Shown: piece after piece, positions 1 through 8,832 of the stretch
Numbering within the stretch: the stretch's first letter is position 1
Layout: each line of letters opens with the position of its first letter
Assembly: GCA_025936045.1 (NCBI GenBank)
Contig: JAICUB010000041.1
Coordinates: forward strand, 1-60,337
DNA: 60,337 bases
From: Polyangiaceae bacterium
GTDB taxonomy: Bacteria > Myxococcota_A > Polyangia > Polyangiales > Polyangiaceae
Reading direction: 5' to 3'
The notes under the pieces: generated by a model
Database searches by the model: none
The model's input: the letters and a program-made list of their open reading frames with translations, nothing else
What the model was told of the DNA's origin: nothing
Program-made: the position numbers and the translations under genes

Positions 1-1776
1 CAGACGGGGCTCTACGTGCTCGTGATGGTCGCGATCGTCGTGGTCGTGAACATGCTCTCGTCCAAGCTCTACTCGAGGAAGGACGTCACGGCGGCTGAGC
101 GCTTCACGCTGAGCCAAGGCAGCGGCCGGCTGCTCTCGACCCTCAAGCAGCCAATCCAGGTCGACGCCTACATCAAGAAGGGCCTGCCGCAGCTCGACGC
201 GTTCGTCGGCGACCTGACGGATCTGCTCAAGGAGTACGAGCGGGCCGGTAAGGGCAAGTTCAAGTTCACCATCATCGAGGCGAACACCGACGAGCTCCGC
301 AGCCAGGCCAAGGAAGCCGGCCTCCAAGAGCAGCCGTTCGTCGATCCGAGCCAAACGAGCGAGGACCAGGCCGCCGTCGCCCAGGGCTATATGGGCATGG
401 TCTTCAAGTACGGCAGCGAGAAGACGGTCATCCCGGTGCTCGGCCCCCAGTCGCAAGACGGGCTCGAGTTCTGGATCACCAACAAGATCCGCGAAATCCG
501 CGACAAGGCCGACGACATCAAGCACCGCATCGGCGTCATCACGGACAAGGACGAGCTCAAGCTCGACGACCAGAACCTCGTGGCAAAGCAAGGCCGCGGG
601 CAAGGCTCCCCGACGATGAAGTCGATCATGGAGCAGAACTTCCCGTTTTACAAAATCGAGGACGTGAAGCTCAGCGGGGAGATCGACAAGGATCTGGTCG
701 GGCTCATCATCACGCAGCCGCGCAAGGACTACACGGAGGCGGAGCTCAAGAGCATCGACCACTTCTTGATGCTCGGCGGCAAGGCGCTCGTCGTTTACGC
801 GTCGGCCGTGACGATGAAGCCGCAGGATCCGTCGATGACGGCGACGATCGACACGCACAAGCTCGACACGCTCCTCACGGGCTACGGCATCGAGATGGAG
901 AAGGACGCCGTGCTCGACTTCGGCGCGCAGTTCCGCCTGCCCGTGCGCACGCAGAACGGCGTCGGCTGGATCCGCGATCCCGGCATCATCCGCGTGGTGA
1001 ACGACTCGCGCTTCGACGAGGGCGACGAAAAGTCGCTCGACATGTCGTTCCCGCCCTTTTTCCGGCTGGAGGAGCTCACCTTCCCGTTCGCCTCGAGCCT
1101 CAAGCTCCTGCGCAACAATCAGCCGGCGGACGTGAAGCTCGCTGCCGTCGCGCGCACGACGCCGCAAACCTCGGTCGACAAGAGCGCCACGGTCGACATG
1201 AAGCTCCGCACGGATTGGAGCCCGAAGCCGCCCCAGGAGTCGCGCATCATCGCCGCGTACGCTCAGGGCAAGCTGAAGAGCGCGTTCGGTACCGAGCGCG
1301 CGCCCGCGGATTCACGCGTGCTCGTCGTTTCGTCGAGCTTGTTCCTCTCGAACCCCTTCGCGTACGCCGGCAACGGCCCGGACCTCGGCGGTCAGTTCGC
1401 GATGTTCGGCAACGTGGGCGGGGACGAGAACCTGCTTCGCATCGCGCAGCCGTACGTCGAGTACCTCACCAACACGATCATCTCGTTCAAGAACACGCTC
1501 GACTGGCTCTCGGGTGACTCGGACCTCGTCGCCGCGAGCGCGAAGCTGATCGGGGATCCCCACCTCGTCTACTCGGACGTGGCCAAGCCGAAGTTCAAGA
1601 GCGAGGACGATCAGGCCGAAATCAAGCGCAAGGACGAGGAGTACCGCAACTCGCGCAAGAACCTGCAGCGCAACGTCCAGTGGACGCTCACGCTCGGGAT
1701 CCCGATCTTGTTCGCGGCCTTCGGTCTCTGGCGCTGGAGCCGCCGCGAAGCGCAGCGCGCTCAGATGAAGGTGTAA
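1..1776 (+). CDS. GldG-like ABC-transporter auxiliary membrane protein (5' partial)
   Basis: The reading frame is open to the first base of the window, so the true start lies upstream. The visible ~590 residues begin inside an N-terminal transmembrane helix. A large periplasmic-type region follows (AERFTLS near the start, typical of GldG/DUF4350-like proteins), then a second hydrophobic helix close to the C-terminus (WTLTLGIPILFAAFGLWRW) and a short basic tail. GldG-family proteins sit beside an ABC permease and ATPase and are best known from Bacteroidetes gliding; in other phyla their job is unknown. The DUF4340 gene follows 3 bases after the stop, which is the usual arrangement, so the permease and ATPase genes probably lie just upstream. 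Substrate cannot be inferred. Confidence 0.8.
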   Translation, partial: QTGLYVLVMVAIVVVVNMLSSKLYSRKDVTAAERFTLSQGSGRLLSTLKQPIQVDAYIKKGLPQLDAFVGDLTDLLKEYERAGKGKFKFTIIEANTDELRSQAKEAGLQEQPFVDPSQTSEDQAAVAQGYMGMVFKYGSEKTVIPVLGPQSQDGLEFWITNKIREIRDKADDIKHRIGVITDKDELKLDDQNLVAKQGRGQGSPTMKSIMEQNFPFYKIEDVKLSGEIDKDLVGLIITQPRKDYTEAELKSIDHFLMLGGKALVVYASAVTMKPQDPSMTATIDTHKLDTLLTGYGIEMEKDAVLDFGAQFRLPVRTQNGVGWIRDPGIIRVVNDSRFDEGDEKSLDMSFPPFFRLEELTFPFASSLKLLRNNQPADVKLAAVARTTPQTSVDKSATVDMKLRTDWSPKPPQESRIIAAYAQGKLKSAFGTERAPADSRVLVVSSSLFLSNPFAYAGNGPDLGGQFAMFGNVGGDENLLRIAQPYVEYLTNTIISFKNTLDWLSGDSDLVAASAKLIGDPHLVYSDVAKPKFKSEDDQAEIKRKDEEYRNSRKNLQRNVQWTLTLGIPILFAAFGLWRWSRREAQRAQMKV

Positions 1777-1779
1777 GTC

Positions 1780-2850
1780 ATGAAGGCTGAGATCAAGCTT
1801 TACGCAGCGGTCGGCGTGCTCGCCGTTTTGGGCGGTGCGCTCTTTCTCACGAACAAGAAGCAGCAGGAAGAGGCAGCCAGCTACACGCTCTCCGGACAGG
1901 CAGCGAACCTGCCCAAGCTCGACATCAAGGAAGACGACACGAAGGCGATCGACAAGATCGTCCTCACCAAGGCCGCGGAGGGCGACGCCGGAGCCGGACA
2001 CGAGGTCACCCTCGTGAAGAAGGGCGACGACTGGCGCCTTTCCGCGCCGGTCGACGCCGCCGCGAACACGTCGAACGTGAAGAGCATGCTCGACAACCTG
2101 AAGTCGCTCAAAGTGACCGAGCTCATCGCCGCGGGCAGCGGCAGCTACGACCAGTACAAAGTGGCCGACGGCAAGGGCCTCCACGCCGTGTTCACGAAGG
2201 GCGGCGCCACGGTGCTCGACGCCTGGTTCGGCGAGAACGGCGGACGCGGGCAGATGGCGCGCCTCGCCGGCAAAGACGGCGTCTACGCGATCAAGGGTTA
2301 CTCGAGTTACCTCTACGACCGCGACGTGAAGGGCTGGCGCGACACGACGATCTTCAAGTTCGAGGACACCGCCGTGAACGCCGTGACCGTCGACAACGAG
2401 CACGGCAACTTCGCGTTCGCGAAGAGCGGCGACAAATGGACGGCGAAGTTCAAGGACGCCAAGTCCGGCGCGACCAAGGACCTCGAGAAGTTCGACGACT
2501 CGAAGCTCAAGGACATGCTGCGCGCCTACAAGGGCCTGAACGCGGACGGCTTCGCCGACAAGGAGAAGAAGCCGGCCGATCTCGGGCTCGACAAGCCCGT
2601 GGCGACGGTCGTCATCACGTTGAACGACGGCGCCAAGCGCGAGGTGAAGGTCGGCGCGACCGCCGAAGGCTCGAGCCGCTGGGTCCAGGCGTCCGGCGTG
2701 AGCGACCTCGTGAGCATCTCCTCGTGGGCGGCCGATTGGGCGCTCGCCGAGCCGAAGAAGTTCCAAAAGACGGACGAGGCGAAAAAGGACGACAAGGCCA
2801 AGCCCGCAATGCCGCCCGGAATGCCCCATCCGATGGGCGCGCCGGGCTGA
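1780..2850 (+). CDS. DUF4340 domain-containing membrane-anchored protein
   Basis: 356 residues. An N-terminal membrane anchor (about residues 7-24) leads into a lysine-rich DUF4340-type repeat region: stretches of the kind 'V.L.K.GD.W.L..PV.A.A....V..ml..L..L' appear near residues 70-115 and a related unit near 200-300. The tail is Pro/Met-rich. It begins 3 bases after the GldG-like gene and is certainly co-transcribed with it. Families of this kind accompany GldFG-type ABC modules, so it probably acts as an envelope partner of that transporter. The biochemical role is unknown. ATG start with close spacing to the upstream stop. Confidence 0.8.
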   Translation: MKAEIKLYAAVGVLAVLGGALFLTNKKQQEEAASYTLSGQAANLPKLDIKEDDTKAIDKIVLTKAAEGDAGAGHEVTLVKKGDDWRLSAPVDAAANTSNVKSMLDNLKSLKVTELIAAGSGSYDQYKVADGKGLHAVFTKGGATVLDAWFGENGGRGQMARLAGKDGVYAIKGYSSYLYDRDVKGWRDTTIFKFEDTAVNAVTVDNEHGNFAFAKSGDKWTAKFKDAKSGATKDLEKFDDSKLKDMLRAYKGLNADGFADKEKKPADLGLDKPVATVVITLNDGAKREVKVGATAEGSSRWVQASGVSDLVSISSWAADWALAEPKKFQKTDEAKKDDKAKPAMPPGMPHPMGAPG

Positions 2851-2877
2851 TTCCGGCTCCGGCACGCTGAACGGCAC

Positions 2878-2910
2878 CGAGCCCCCGTTGCGACGAGCGG
2901 CGGGGGCTCG
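2878..2910 (+). terminator. Perfect 10-bp inverted repeat after the GldG/DUF4340 operon
   Basis: CGAGCCCCCG (2878-2887) and CGGGGGCTCG (2901-2910) are perfect reverse complements around a 13-base loop. The repeat lies 27 bases after the DUF4340 stop and before the next GTG start. No T-run follows, so it may be a weak terminator, an mRNA-stabilising hairpin or an attenuator. Confidence 0.4.
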
Positions 2911-2930
2911 CTGCGTCTAAACTTTCCCGC

Positions 2931-3311
2931 GTGGACGGGAAGCCGAGCTTCGAGCACATCTTCCGGCTCACGGGTTTCCACCTCGGCGCAGCGGGGGCGG
3001 GGTTCTTCGTCGCCGCGTGGATCTTCGCGCCGAAGCCGCGCATGCCCGCGGCGGTATCCCCCCGGGTCGCGCAAATTCTCGAGCTTCGCACCCAAGCGCG
3101 GGCCGCCGCGAGCGCAACGACGAGCTTGGCGCCGACGACGGTCGTGAACGCGGGCGTGGGTACCGCCGGCGCGCCCGGTGCGGCACATGCTGCCAGCGCC
3201 GTGGCAGGGCCGCCCGCGGCCGCACTCGCGCGCGCGACCGAGCTCTGCACCGCGCTCGCCTGGCCGGCATGCGATCCGGATTCGGTGCGCGCCATGGGGA
3301 AGCTCCCATGA
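2931..3311 (+). CDS. Small single-pass membrane protein, unknown function
   Basis: 126 residues from a GTG start. A hydrophobic helix (GFHLGAAGAGFFVAAWIFAP) lies at about residues 15-34, followed by an Ala/Thr-rich segment and a short C-terminal part with two Cys (LCTALAWPACDPDS). No family is recognised. Its stop overlaps the ATG of the next gene (ATGA), so the two are translationally coupled and probably work together. Composition matches the neighbours. Confidence 0.55.
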   Translation: MDGKPSFEHIFRLTGFHLGAAGAGFFVAAWIFAPKPRMPAAVSPRVAQILELRTQARAAASATTSLAPTTVVNAGVGTAGAPGAAHAASAVAGPPAAALARATELCTALAWPACDPDSVRAMGKLP

Positions 3312-3808
3312 CCGACATGACCCCGGACGATCTCGCCGTGAGTCGCTCGTTCGCGCCGGCGCGCAAGCGACCATGGCTCACGCCCGCGCTGCTCGGCGTG
3401 CTCTCGTTCGCCGTCACGTCCGTCTCGATCCAGAGCGCCGTCGAACGCCAAGCGCCCATCCTCGATTCCATGGAAATTCAGCCGGTCGCCGCGGCTGCGT
3501 CGCTCGCTTACGCCTGGGGCTCCCCCGAAGACGCCGCAGCGCTCGAGCGCCAAGTACTCGCCCTCGCCGAGCGCGCCCACGCCCCGAGCTCACACGCGCG
3601 CGGCGAACCCGACTTCGACACCCTGCGCAAAATGGACGCCGACATGGCCAAGCTCAAGCTCGCCGTACTGGCCAACGCGCCCGCCTCCACGTTCCAAGCG
3701 CTCTGCGCCCACGCCACGATTCGCTGCACTCCCTACAATCTCGAACGTCTCGTCGAGATGGTCAAAAAGCAGCGCCTGGTCGGCACCGCGGCGACTGCCG
3801 GACGCTGA
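3308..3808 (+). CDS. Small membrane protein coupled to the upstream gene, unknown function
   Basis: 166 residues from the ATG that overlaps the preceding stop. This start is preferred over longer in-frame extensions because of the ATGA coupling. A single transmembrane helix (about residues 25-41, WLTPALLGVLSFAVTSV) is followed by an Ala/Leu-rich, probably helical region with two Cys near the end (ALCAHATIRCTPYN). The preceding gene has a similar layout: one helix near the N-terminus and a C-terminal Cys pair. The two may form a heteromeric envelope complex, which is an inference. A weak hairpin (CCGCG-TTTT-CGCGG, 3891-3904) lies in the 128-base convergent gap that follows. Confidence 0.55.
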   Translation: MTDMTPDDLAVSRSFAPARKRPWLTPALLGVLSFAVTSVSIQSAVERQAPILDSMEIQPVAAAASLAYAWGSPEDAAALERQVLALAERAHAPSSHARGEPDFDTLRKMDADMAKLKLAVLANAPASTFQALCAHATIRCTPYNLERLVEMVKKQRLVGTAATAGR

Positions 3809-3936
3809 ACACCGTCCTGAACCCGCCAACGCTTGCTGCTCCTTCGCTCACGCGGGCTCATCGCGGCAAACGCACTCCGCTGATCGCTCCCCGCGTTTTC
3901 GCGGCCGGAGTTCATGTACGTATACTTAGAGGCGAC

Positions 3937-4299
3937 TCATGGAAACGGTGACTCACGACGTCGCCGGCGCACCGGACGCAAGCTCGGCTCCGCGCCCGCC
4001 GCACCGGCACGGCGCGCGCTGAATTGAGCGAGGCAGCGCCCCGTCCCCGCACCCTGCTCGACGCAGGCCAAGAGCTCGCGATCGTACGGTGTGACCAAGC
4101 ACTCCGTCGTGAGCTCGTCGACCTGCTCGAGCGTCGTTTGGCGTTGGATCTCCTCCTCGCTGTGGAGACCGTACGCATGCAGCGCGAACTCGCGGCACTC
4201 TTCGGGGCCGGGCGCCTTGCGCCGGCAGCCGCCCGCGACGAGCAGCGCGCCGAGCACGGCGGCGTGCAGAAGGCCCGGCGCGAGCTTGGCAACATTCAT
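3937..4299 (-). CDS. Small lipoprotein downstream of pheT
   Basis: 120 residues. A lipoprotein signal is visible at the N-terminus (MNVAKLAPGLLHAAVLGALLVAGGC, lipobox AGGC). The mature part is short, with three further Cys, and ends in an Arg-rich tail. The ATG lies 10 bases after the pheT stop, so it probably forms an operon with pheT. Longer in-frame extensions into pheT are Arg/Ser-rich shadow sequence and are rejected. No family recognised; the role is unknown. Confidence 0.6.
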   Translation of the reverse strand: MNVAKLAPGLLHAAVLGALLVAGGCRRKAPGPEECREFALHAYGLHSEEEIQRQTTLEQVDELTTECLVTPYDRELLACVEQGAGTGRCLAQFSARRAGAAGAEPSLRPVRRRRRESPFP

Positions 4300-4309
4300 G
4301 GGCAAAGCT

Positions 4310-6802
4310 TCACGCCCGGAGCGTCGCGCCGAGCTCGCTCTTCGCCGCTTCGAGCATGCGCACGGCGACCGCGTCCACTTCCTGGTCGGTGAGCGTGCGC
4401 GCGTCGTCGGCGTCACGCCGTGCCTTCGGGTCGCGGTACACGACGCGGAACGTGAGCGAGCGGCTGCCCGTGGGCAACGAACCGCCGCGAAATTCGGCGG
4501 CGATCTCGATGGACTCACAGAGCTCGCCGCCCGCGCGTGAGAGCACGTCGGCGACGCGTCCGGCCTGCACCTCGTCGCCGACGACGAGCGAAACGTCGCG
4601 GGTGACGGCGGGCAGCCGCGGGATCGTCGTGTAGCGGGGCACGAGCGTGCCGAGTCGCTCGAGTTCTTCGAGGTCGAGCTCGACGATCTGCGCCGCGGTG
4701 CCGAGCTCGAAGCCCTCGAGCACGTCGGGGTGCAGCGGCCCGAAGCGTCCGACCGTCAGGTCGCCGACCAGCACGAGCCCCGCACCGCGCGGATGAAGAT
4801 GCGCGACGCCGTCGACGCCGCCCGCGTGCCGGACGCTCGCTGCCCGCCCCGTCAGGCGTTCCACGAGCTCGAGCGCGAGCGCCTTCGCGTCGTAAACGTC
4901 GACGTCCGGCGGATCGAGCACGAGCCGCTCGAGGCGCGGCCCCGCGAGCACGGCCGCGAACGCGAGCCGCTCGCTCGGCAGCGTTCCCACGTCTTCCGCG
5001 AGGCGCGGCCGAGCGCCTTCGCTCGGCGCGAGCACCGGAGCGTGGAACGTCGCTCCCAGGGAAAACAGCCGCACGCGCGCTTCACCGCGGCGGCGCGCCC
5101 GGGCGAGCGAGCCGAGCAGGCCCGGCAAGAGACTCGTGCGCATGACGCTGCGCTCCTCGCCGAGCGGATTGGCCACGCGCACGACGGCTTGCGGAGCATG
5201 CAGCCGCTCGAGATCGCGCGGGTCGACGAAGGCGTACGTGAGCGCTTCGCTCAAGCCGAGCGTCTGCGCTAGCTCGAGCATACGCCGCTCGAGCTCCCCG
5301 GTGCGCCGCGGCGCTTGCGGAGCGACGGCGGGCAAGCGCGTCGGGATCGCGTCGAGCCCGCGCACGCGCGACACTTCGTCGACGAGGTCGACCTCGAGCG
5401 CGACGTCCGGCCGATGCGACGCCGCGAGCACGGCGACCTCCGCGCTCGAGCCACTGCCGGAACGCGCCGCGACGGCGAAGCCGAGCCGCTCGAGGATGTT
5501 CGTCGCCTCGTCGAACGGCACCGCGACGCCGAGCAGCTCGTCGAGCCGGCTCGAGCGCAAGCGAATGCGTGCGGGCCGCGCCTCGGGCGCGCGCGCGTGA
5601 ATCGAGCCCACGACCACGCTGCCTCCGGAAAGCTCGGCCAAAAGCTCCTTGGCGCGCTCGAGCACGGCCGGCACGGCGCCGAAATCCACCCCGCGTTCGA
5701 AGCGGTGGCTCGACTCGGTGTGCATGCCGTGACGCCGCGCGGTGCGCCGCACGCCGCGCGGCTGGAAATAGGCGCACTCGAGCAAGACGCGCGTCGTGCT
5801 CGGCCGAATCTCGCTGTCCTCGCCGCCCATCACGCCCGCAAGCGCGCTCGGGACCTCGCCGTCGGCGATCACCAGATCGTCCGCGTTGAGCTCACGCGTC
5901 ACGCCGTCGAGCGTCTTGAACGGCTCGCCGGGCGTCGCGCGCCGCACGATGATGCGCGCGCCGCGCACGCGCTCGAGATCGAACGCGTGGAGGGGCTGCC
6001 CGTACTCGAACAAGATCGCGTTCGTCACGTCGACGACGTTGGAAATCGCGCGCACGCCGAGGCTCTCGAGCCGCCAGCGCAGCCAGAGCGGCGAGGGACC
6101 TACCGTCACGTCGAGCACCGCGCCCGCGCCGTAGTGCGGGCAGCGCTCGGTATCGCGGTTTTCCACGCTGACGAGCGTCGAAAGCGCGACGGGCGACTTT
6201 TTCACGGCGCCGGTCGGCGTGGGCCGCGGCGCGGACAGCCGCAACAGCGCCGCGAGGTCACGCGCGACGCCCATGTGCCCGAGCGCGTCCGGCCGATTCG
6301 GCGTCACGTCGAGCTCGAGAATCGAATCGACCGCGCTCGGGACGAGCTCAGCGAGCGTGCGGCCCGGTTCGGCGCTGCCCTCGGGCAGCACGATGATGCC
6401 GTCGGCGGTCGCGGCGAGTCCGAGCTCGGTCTCGCTCACGAGCATGCCCTCGCTCTTCACTCCGCCGATCTCGCGAGCCGCCAGCGGCTCGGGCAGGCTC
6501 GGCAGCCGCGCACCGAGCGGCGCCAGCACCACGAGGCCGCCAGGCCCGGGTACGTTGGCGGCGCCGCAGACGACCTCTTGCGTTCCGCGCCCGTGCTCGA
6601 CGGTGACGAGGCGCAACCCCGAACGCTTCGGATGCGGCACGAGCGCGAGCACCTTGGCGAGGCGCACCTCCTGCAAGGCTCGGCCGTAGGGTTCGATGCG
6701 ATCGACGGCGAGGCCCGCTCCGTTCAGACGCTCCGCAACTTCACTCGCGGAGAGGGTGAGTTCGGGCAACAGTTCTCGCAGCCAATTGTGGGAGACGCGC
6801 AT
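4310..6802 (-). CDS. pheT: Phenylalanine--tRNA ligase, beta subunit
   Basis: 830 residues, the usual length for bacterial PheT. Domains in order: N-terminal region starting MRVSHNWLRELLP; EMAP/tRNA-binding OB domain (about 40-150, with VCGAANV and GVKSEGML motifs); B3/B4 editing domain (from about 220, SNVVDVTNAILFEYGQPLHAFD); B5 domain (about 400-475); catalytic-like core; and a C-terminal anticodon-binding FDX-ACB domain (about 720-828, RYTTIPRLPAVTRDVSLVV). It pairs with PheS to charge tRNA-Phe in the cytoplasm. PheS is normally encoded immediately upstream, but here the upstream neighbour is a divergent esterase gene 91 bases away, so pheS must lie elsewhere. Confidence 0.97.
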   Translation of the reverse strand: MRVSHNWLRELLPELTLSASEVAERLNGAGLAVDRIEPYGRALQEVRLAKVLALVPHPKRSGLRLVTVEHGRGTQEVVCGAANVPGPGGLVVLAPLGARLPSLPEPLAAREIGGVKSEGMLVSETELGLAATADGIIVLPEGSAEPGRTLAELVPSAVDSILELDVTPNRPDALGHMGVARDLAALLRLSAPRPTPTGAVKKSPVALSTLVSVENRDTERCPHYGAGAVLDVTVGPSPLWLRWRLESLGVRAISNVVDVTNAILFEYGQPLHAFDLERVRGARIIVRRATPGEPFKTLDGVTRELNADDLVIADGEVPSALAGVMGGEDSEIRPSTTRVLLECAYFQPRGVRRTARRHGMHTESSHRFERGVDFGAVPAVLERAKELLAELSGGSVVVGSIHARAPEARPARIRLRSSRLDELLGVAVPFDEATNILERLGFAVAARSGSGSSAEVAVLAASHRPDVALEVDLVDEVSRVRGLDAIPTRLPAVAPQAPRRTGELERRMLELAQTLGLSEALTYAFVDPRDLERLHAPQAVVRVANPLGEERSVMRTSLLPGLLGSLARARRRGEARVRLFSLGATFHAPVLAPSEGARPRLAEDVGTLPSERLAFAAVLAGPRLERLVLDPPDVDVYDAKALALELVERLTGRAASVRHAGGVDGVAHLHPRGAGLVLVGDLTVGRFGPLHPDVLEGFELGTAAQIVELDLEELERLGTLVPRYTTIPRLPAVTRDVSLVVGDEVQAGRVADVLSRAGGELCESIEIAAEFRGGSLPTGSRSLTFRVVYRDPKARRDADDARTLTDQEVDAVAVRMLEAAKSELGATLRA

Positions 6803-6893
6803 GGGGAAAAACCGGGCGCCGAGCCTAGCAGAACCCTTCCGCTCGGCCGTCCGTATTGCGCGGCATCGAAAACCGCTCTAACCCGGAAAAATC

Positions 6894-7853
6894 ATGCCCG
6901 TCGTCGACATGCCTCTCGCCGAGCTCGAGCGCTACGGCGGCCTCAACCCGCGGCCGGGGGATTTCGACGCCTACTGGGATCGTGCACTCGCCGAGATGCG
7001 CGCGACGGATCCACGGGTCGAGCTCGTGCCGGCCACGCTTCAGACGCGCTTCGCCGAGTGCTTCCACCTCTACTTCACCGGCGTCCGTGGCGCGCGCGTG
7101 CACGCGAAGCTCGTTCGACCGCGTGAGCCGCGCGCGAAGTGCCCCGCTCTGCTCCAATTCCACGGCTACGCCGCGAACAGCGGAGACTTCGCGGACAAGC
7201 TCGGCTGGGCCGCGCAAGGCTTCGTCGTCGCGGCGCTCGACTGCCGCGGACAAGGCGGCTTGAGTGAAGACGTGGGCGGCGTGAAGGGCAATACCCTCCA
7301 GGGCCACATCATCCGCGGCCTCGACGACGAGCCCGACGCGCTCCTCTATCGTCACGTCTTCCTCGACACCGCGCAGCTCGCGCGCATCGTCGCCGCCATG
7401 CCGGAAGTCGACGGCGAGCGACTCGGCGCCGCCGGCGCGTCCCAGGGCGGCGCGCTCACCCTCGCGTGCGCAGCGCTCGAACCGCGCATCAAACGCGCCG
7501 CGCCCATCTACCCGTTTCTCTCCGATTACCGCCGCGTCTGGGAGATGGACCTCGCGAAGGACGCCTATCACGAGCTCAGCCTCTTCTTCCGTCGCCACGA
7601 TCCGACGCACGAGCGCATCGACGACTGGTTTATGCGCCTGGGCTACATCGACGTGCAGCACCTCGCCCCGCGCATCGAAGCAGAGGTGATGATGGCGATC
7701 GGGCTCATGGATCCCATTTGCCCGCCCTCGAGCCAATTCGCGATCTACAACAAAATCCGCTCCAAAAAATCGCGCGTCCTCTATCCGGACTTCGGCCACG
7801 AAACGCTCCCCGGTTGGTCCGACCGCGAGTGGGATTTCTTCGCCAGCCTCTGA
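6894..7853 (+). CDS. Acetyl xylan esterase / cephalosporin-C deacetylase family (CE7)
   Basis: 319 residues, the typical CE7 length. It has the family N-terminal signature (MPLAELERYGGLNPRP...FDAYWDRAL), the RGQ motif (CRGQGG, about 118-122), the nucleophile in GASQGG (Ser183), an acid Asp in LMDPICPPS (Asp273) and the catalytic His in FGHE (His302). All three catalytic residues are therefore present. The enzymes remove acetyl groups from short xylo-oligosaccharides and related substrates. No signal peptide is seen, so it is probably cytoplasmic. It is divergent from pheT and 10 bases upstream of the prepilin peptidase gene, which is probably co-transcribed. Confidence 0.9.
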   Translation: MPVVDMPLAELERYGGLNPRPGDFDAYWDRALAEMRATDPRVELVPATLQTRFAECFHLYFTGVRGARVHAKLVRPREPRAKCPALLQFHGYAANSGDFADKLGWAAQGFVVAALDCRGQGGLSEDVGGVKGNTLQGHIIRGLDDEPDALLYRHVFLDTAQLARIVAAMPEVDGERLGAAGASQGGALTLACAALEPRIKRAAPIYPFLSDYRRVWEMDLAKDAYHELSLFFRRHDPTHERIDDWFMRLGYIDVQHLAPRIEAEVMMAIGLMDPICPPSSQFAIYNKIRSKKSRVLYPDFGHETLPGWSDREWDFFASL

Positions 7854-7863
7854 GCTCAACGCG

Positions 7864-8832
7864 TTGCCTGCCCTCGCGGATTTTCCACCGATTTTCCTGA
7901 TCGTCTTCGCGGCGGCGTTCGGGCTCCTGTTCGGCAGCTTCCTGAACGTCGTGATCCATCGGCTGCCGCGCGGCGAGAGCATCGCGTTTCCCGGTTCGCA
8001 TTGTCCGCACTGCGGACAACCGATCAAGCCCAGGGACAACGTGCCCGTGCTGAGCTACCTCCTCCTGCTCGGGCGCTCGCGCTGCTGCAAAGCGCCGATC
8101 TCGCCGCGCTACCCGCTGGTCGAGGCGATCGGCGGCCTCGTCGCCTGGGCGGTCATGCGCGCGATCGTGCTCGAGTTACCGGCGCAGACGTCGATCGCGC
8201 GGGCGCTCGCGGTCTTCGGCACCTACCTCGCGCTCGCGCTCGCGCTCGTCGCGGCGGCGTTCATCGACCTCGAGCACATGCTCTTACCCGACGAAATCAC
8301 GCTCGGGGGCGCAGGGCTCGGTATCGCGACGGTCCCCTTGCGCACCGACGCGAGCTTTCGCGATTGCCTCATCGGCGCCGCCGTCGGCTTCTTGATCGTG
8401 TGGGTGCCGTTCGTCTTTTTGTACGGAAAGCTGCGCGGCCGCGCCGGCATGGGCCTCGGGGACGCGAAGCTCGTCATGCTTGCCGGCGCGTGGTTCGGCT
8501 GGTTCGGAGCCGTTTTTGCGCTGCTTGCGGGCGCCGTTCAAGCGACGGCCGTCATGCTCGCGTTGCTCGCCGCGGGCAAGAAGCTCGAGGAGCCGCCCGC
8601 CGTCGTCGAGGAGCGCCGGGCGTTGCTCGCCGAGCTCGAAGCCGCCCACGGCGCCGAGCGCGAAGAGCTCGAACGCGTGCTCGCCGACGATCCACTGGCG
8701 AAGGAGCCGGAGCCCGGGCTCGCGGCGGCGCGGCTCGCGTTCGGGCCGTTCATCATTCTCGCGATCCTCGAGTTCATGTTTTACGGCTCCGTGATCCGGA
8801 GCGAGCTCTTGTCGGACGTGACGTTGCCATGA
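7864..8832 (+). CDS. pilD: Prepilin peptidase / N-methyltransferase (type IV leader peptidase)
   Basis: 322 residues from a TTG start; no ATG or GTG precedes the first helix. It has an N-terminal DiS_P_DiS domain (GSFLNVVIHRLP, Cys47-x-x-Cys50) and then the membrane A24 peptidase domain with both catalytic aspartates (FIDLEHMLLPDE and GLGDAKL). It cleaves and methylates prepilins of type IV pili or type II secretion. Two oddities: the second zinc pair is Ser72-x-Cys74-Cys75 where CxxC is normal, and a charged insertion of ~45 residues (about 240-290, Glu-rich, probably helical) separates the last two membrane helices. No pil or gsp genes are adjacent. The next gene overlaps it by 4 bases. Confidence 0.9.
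   Translation: MPALADFPPIFLIVFAAAFGLLFGSFLNVVIHRLPRGESIAFPGSHCPHCGQPIKPRDNVPVLSYLLLLGRSRCCKAPISPRYPLVEAIGGLVAWAVMRAIVLELPAQTSIARALAVFGTYLALALALVAAAFIDLEHMLLPDEITLGGAGLGIATVPLRTDASFRDCLIGAAVGFLIVWVPFVFLYGKLRGRAGMGLGDAKLVMLAGAWFGWFGAVFALLAGAVQATAVMLALLAAGKKLEEPPAVVEERRALLAELEAAHGAEREELERVLADDPLAKEPEPGLAAARLAFGPFIILAILEFMFYGSVIRSELLSDVTLP

Noticed and set aside
5315..7126. 603-codon plus-strand open frame opposite pheT
   Set aside because: Arg/His-rich shadow; pheT domains on the other strand are unambiguous.
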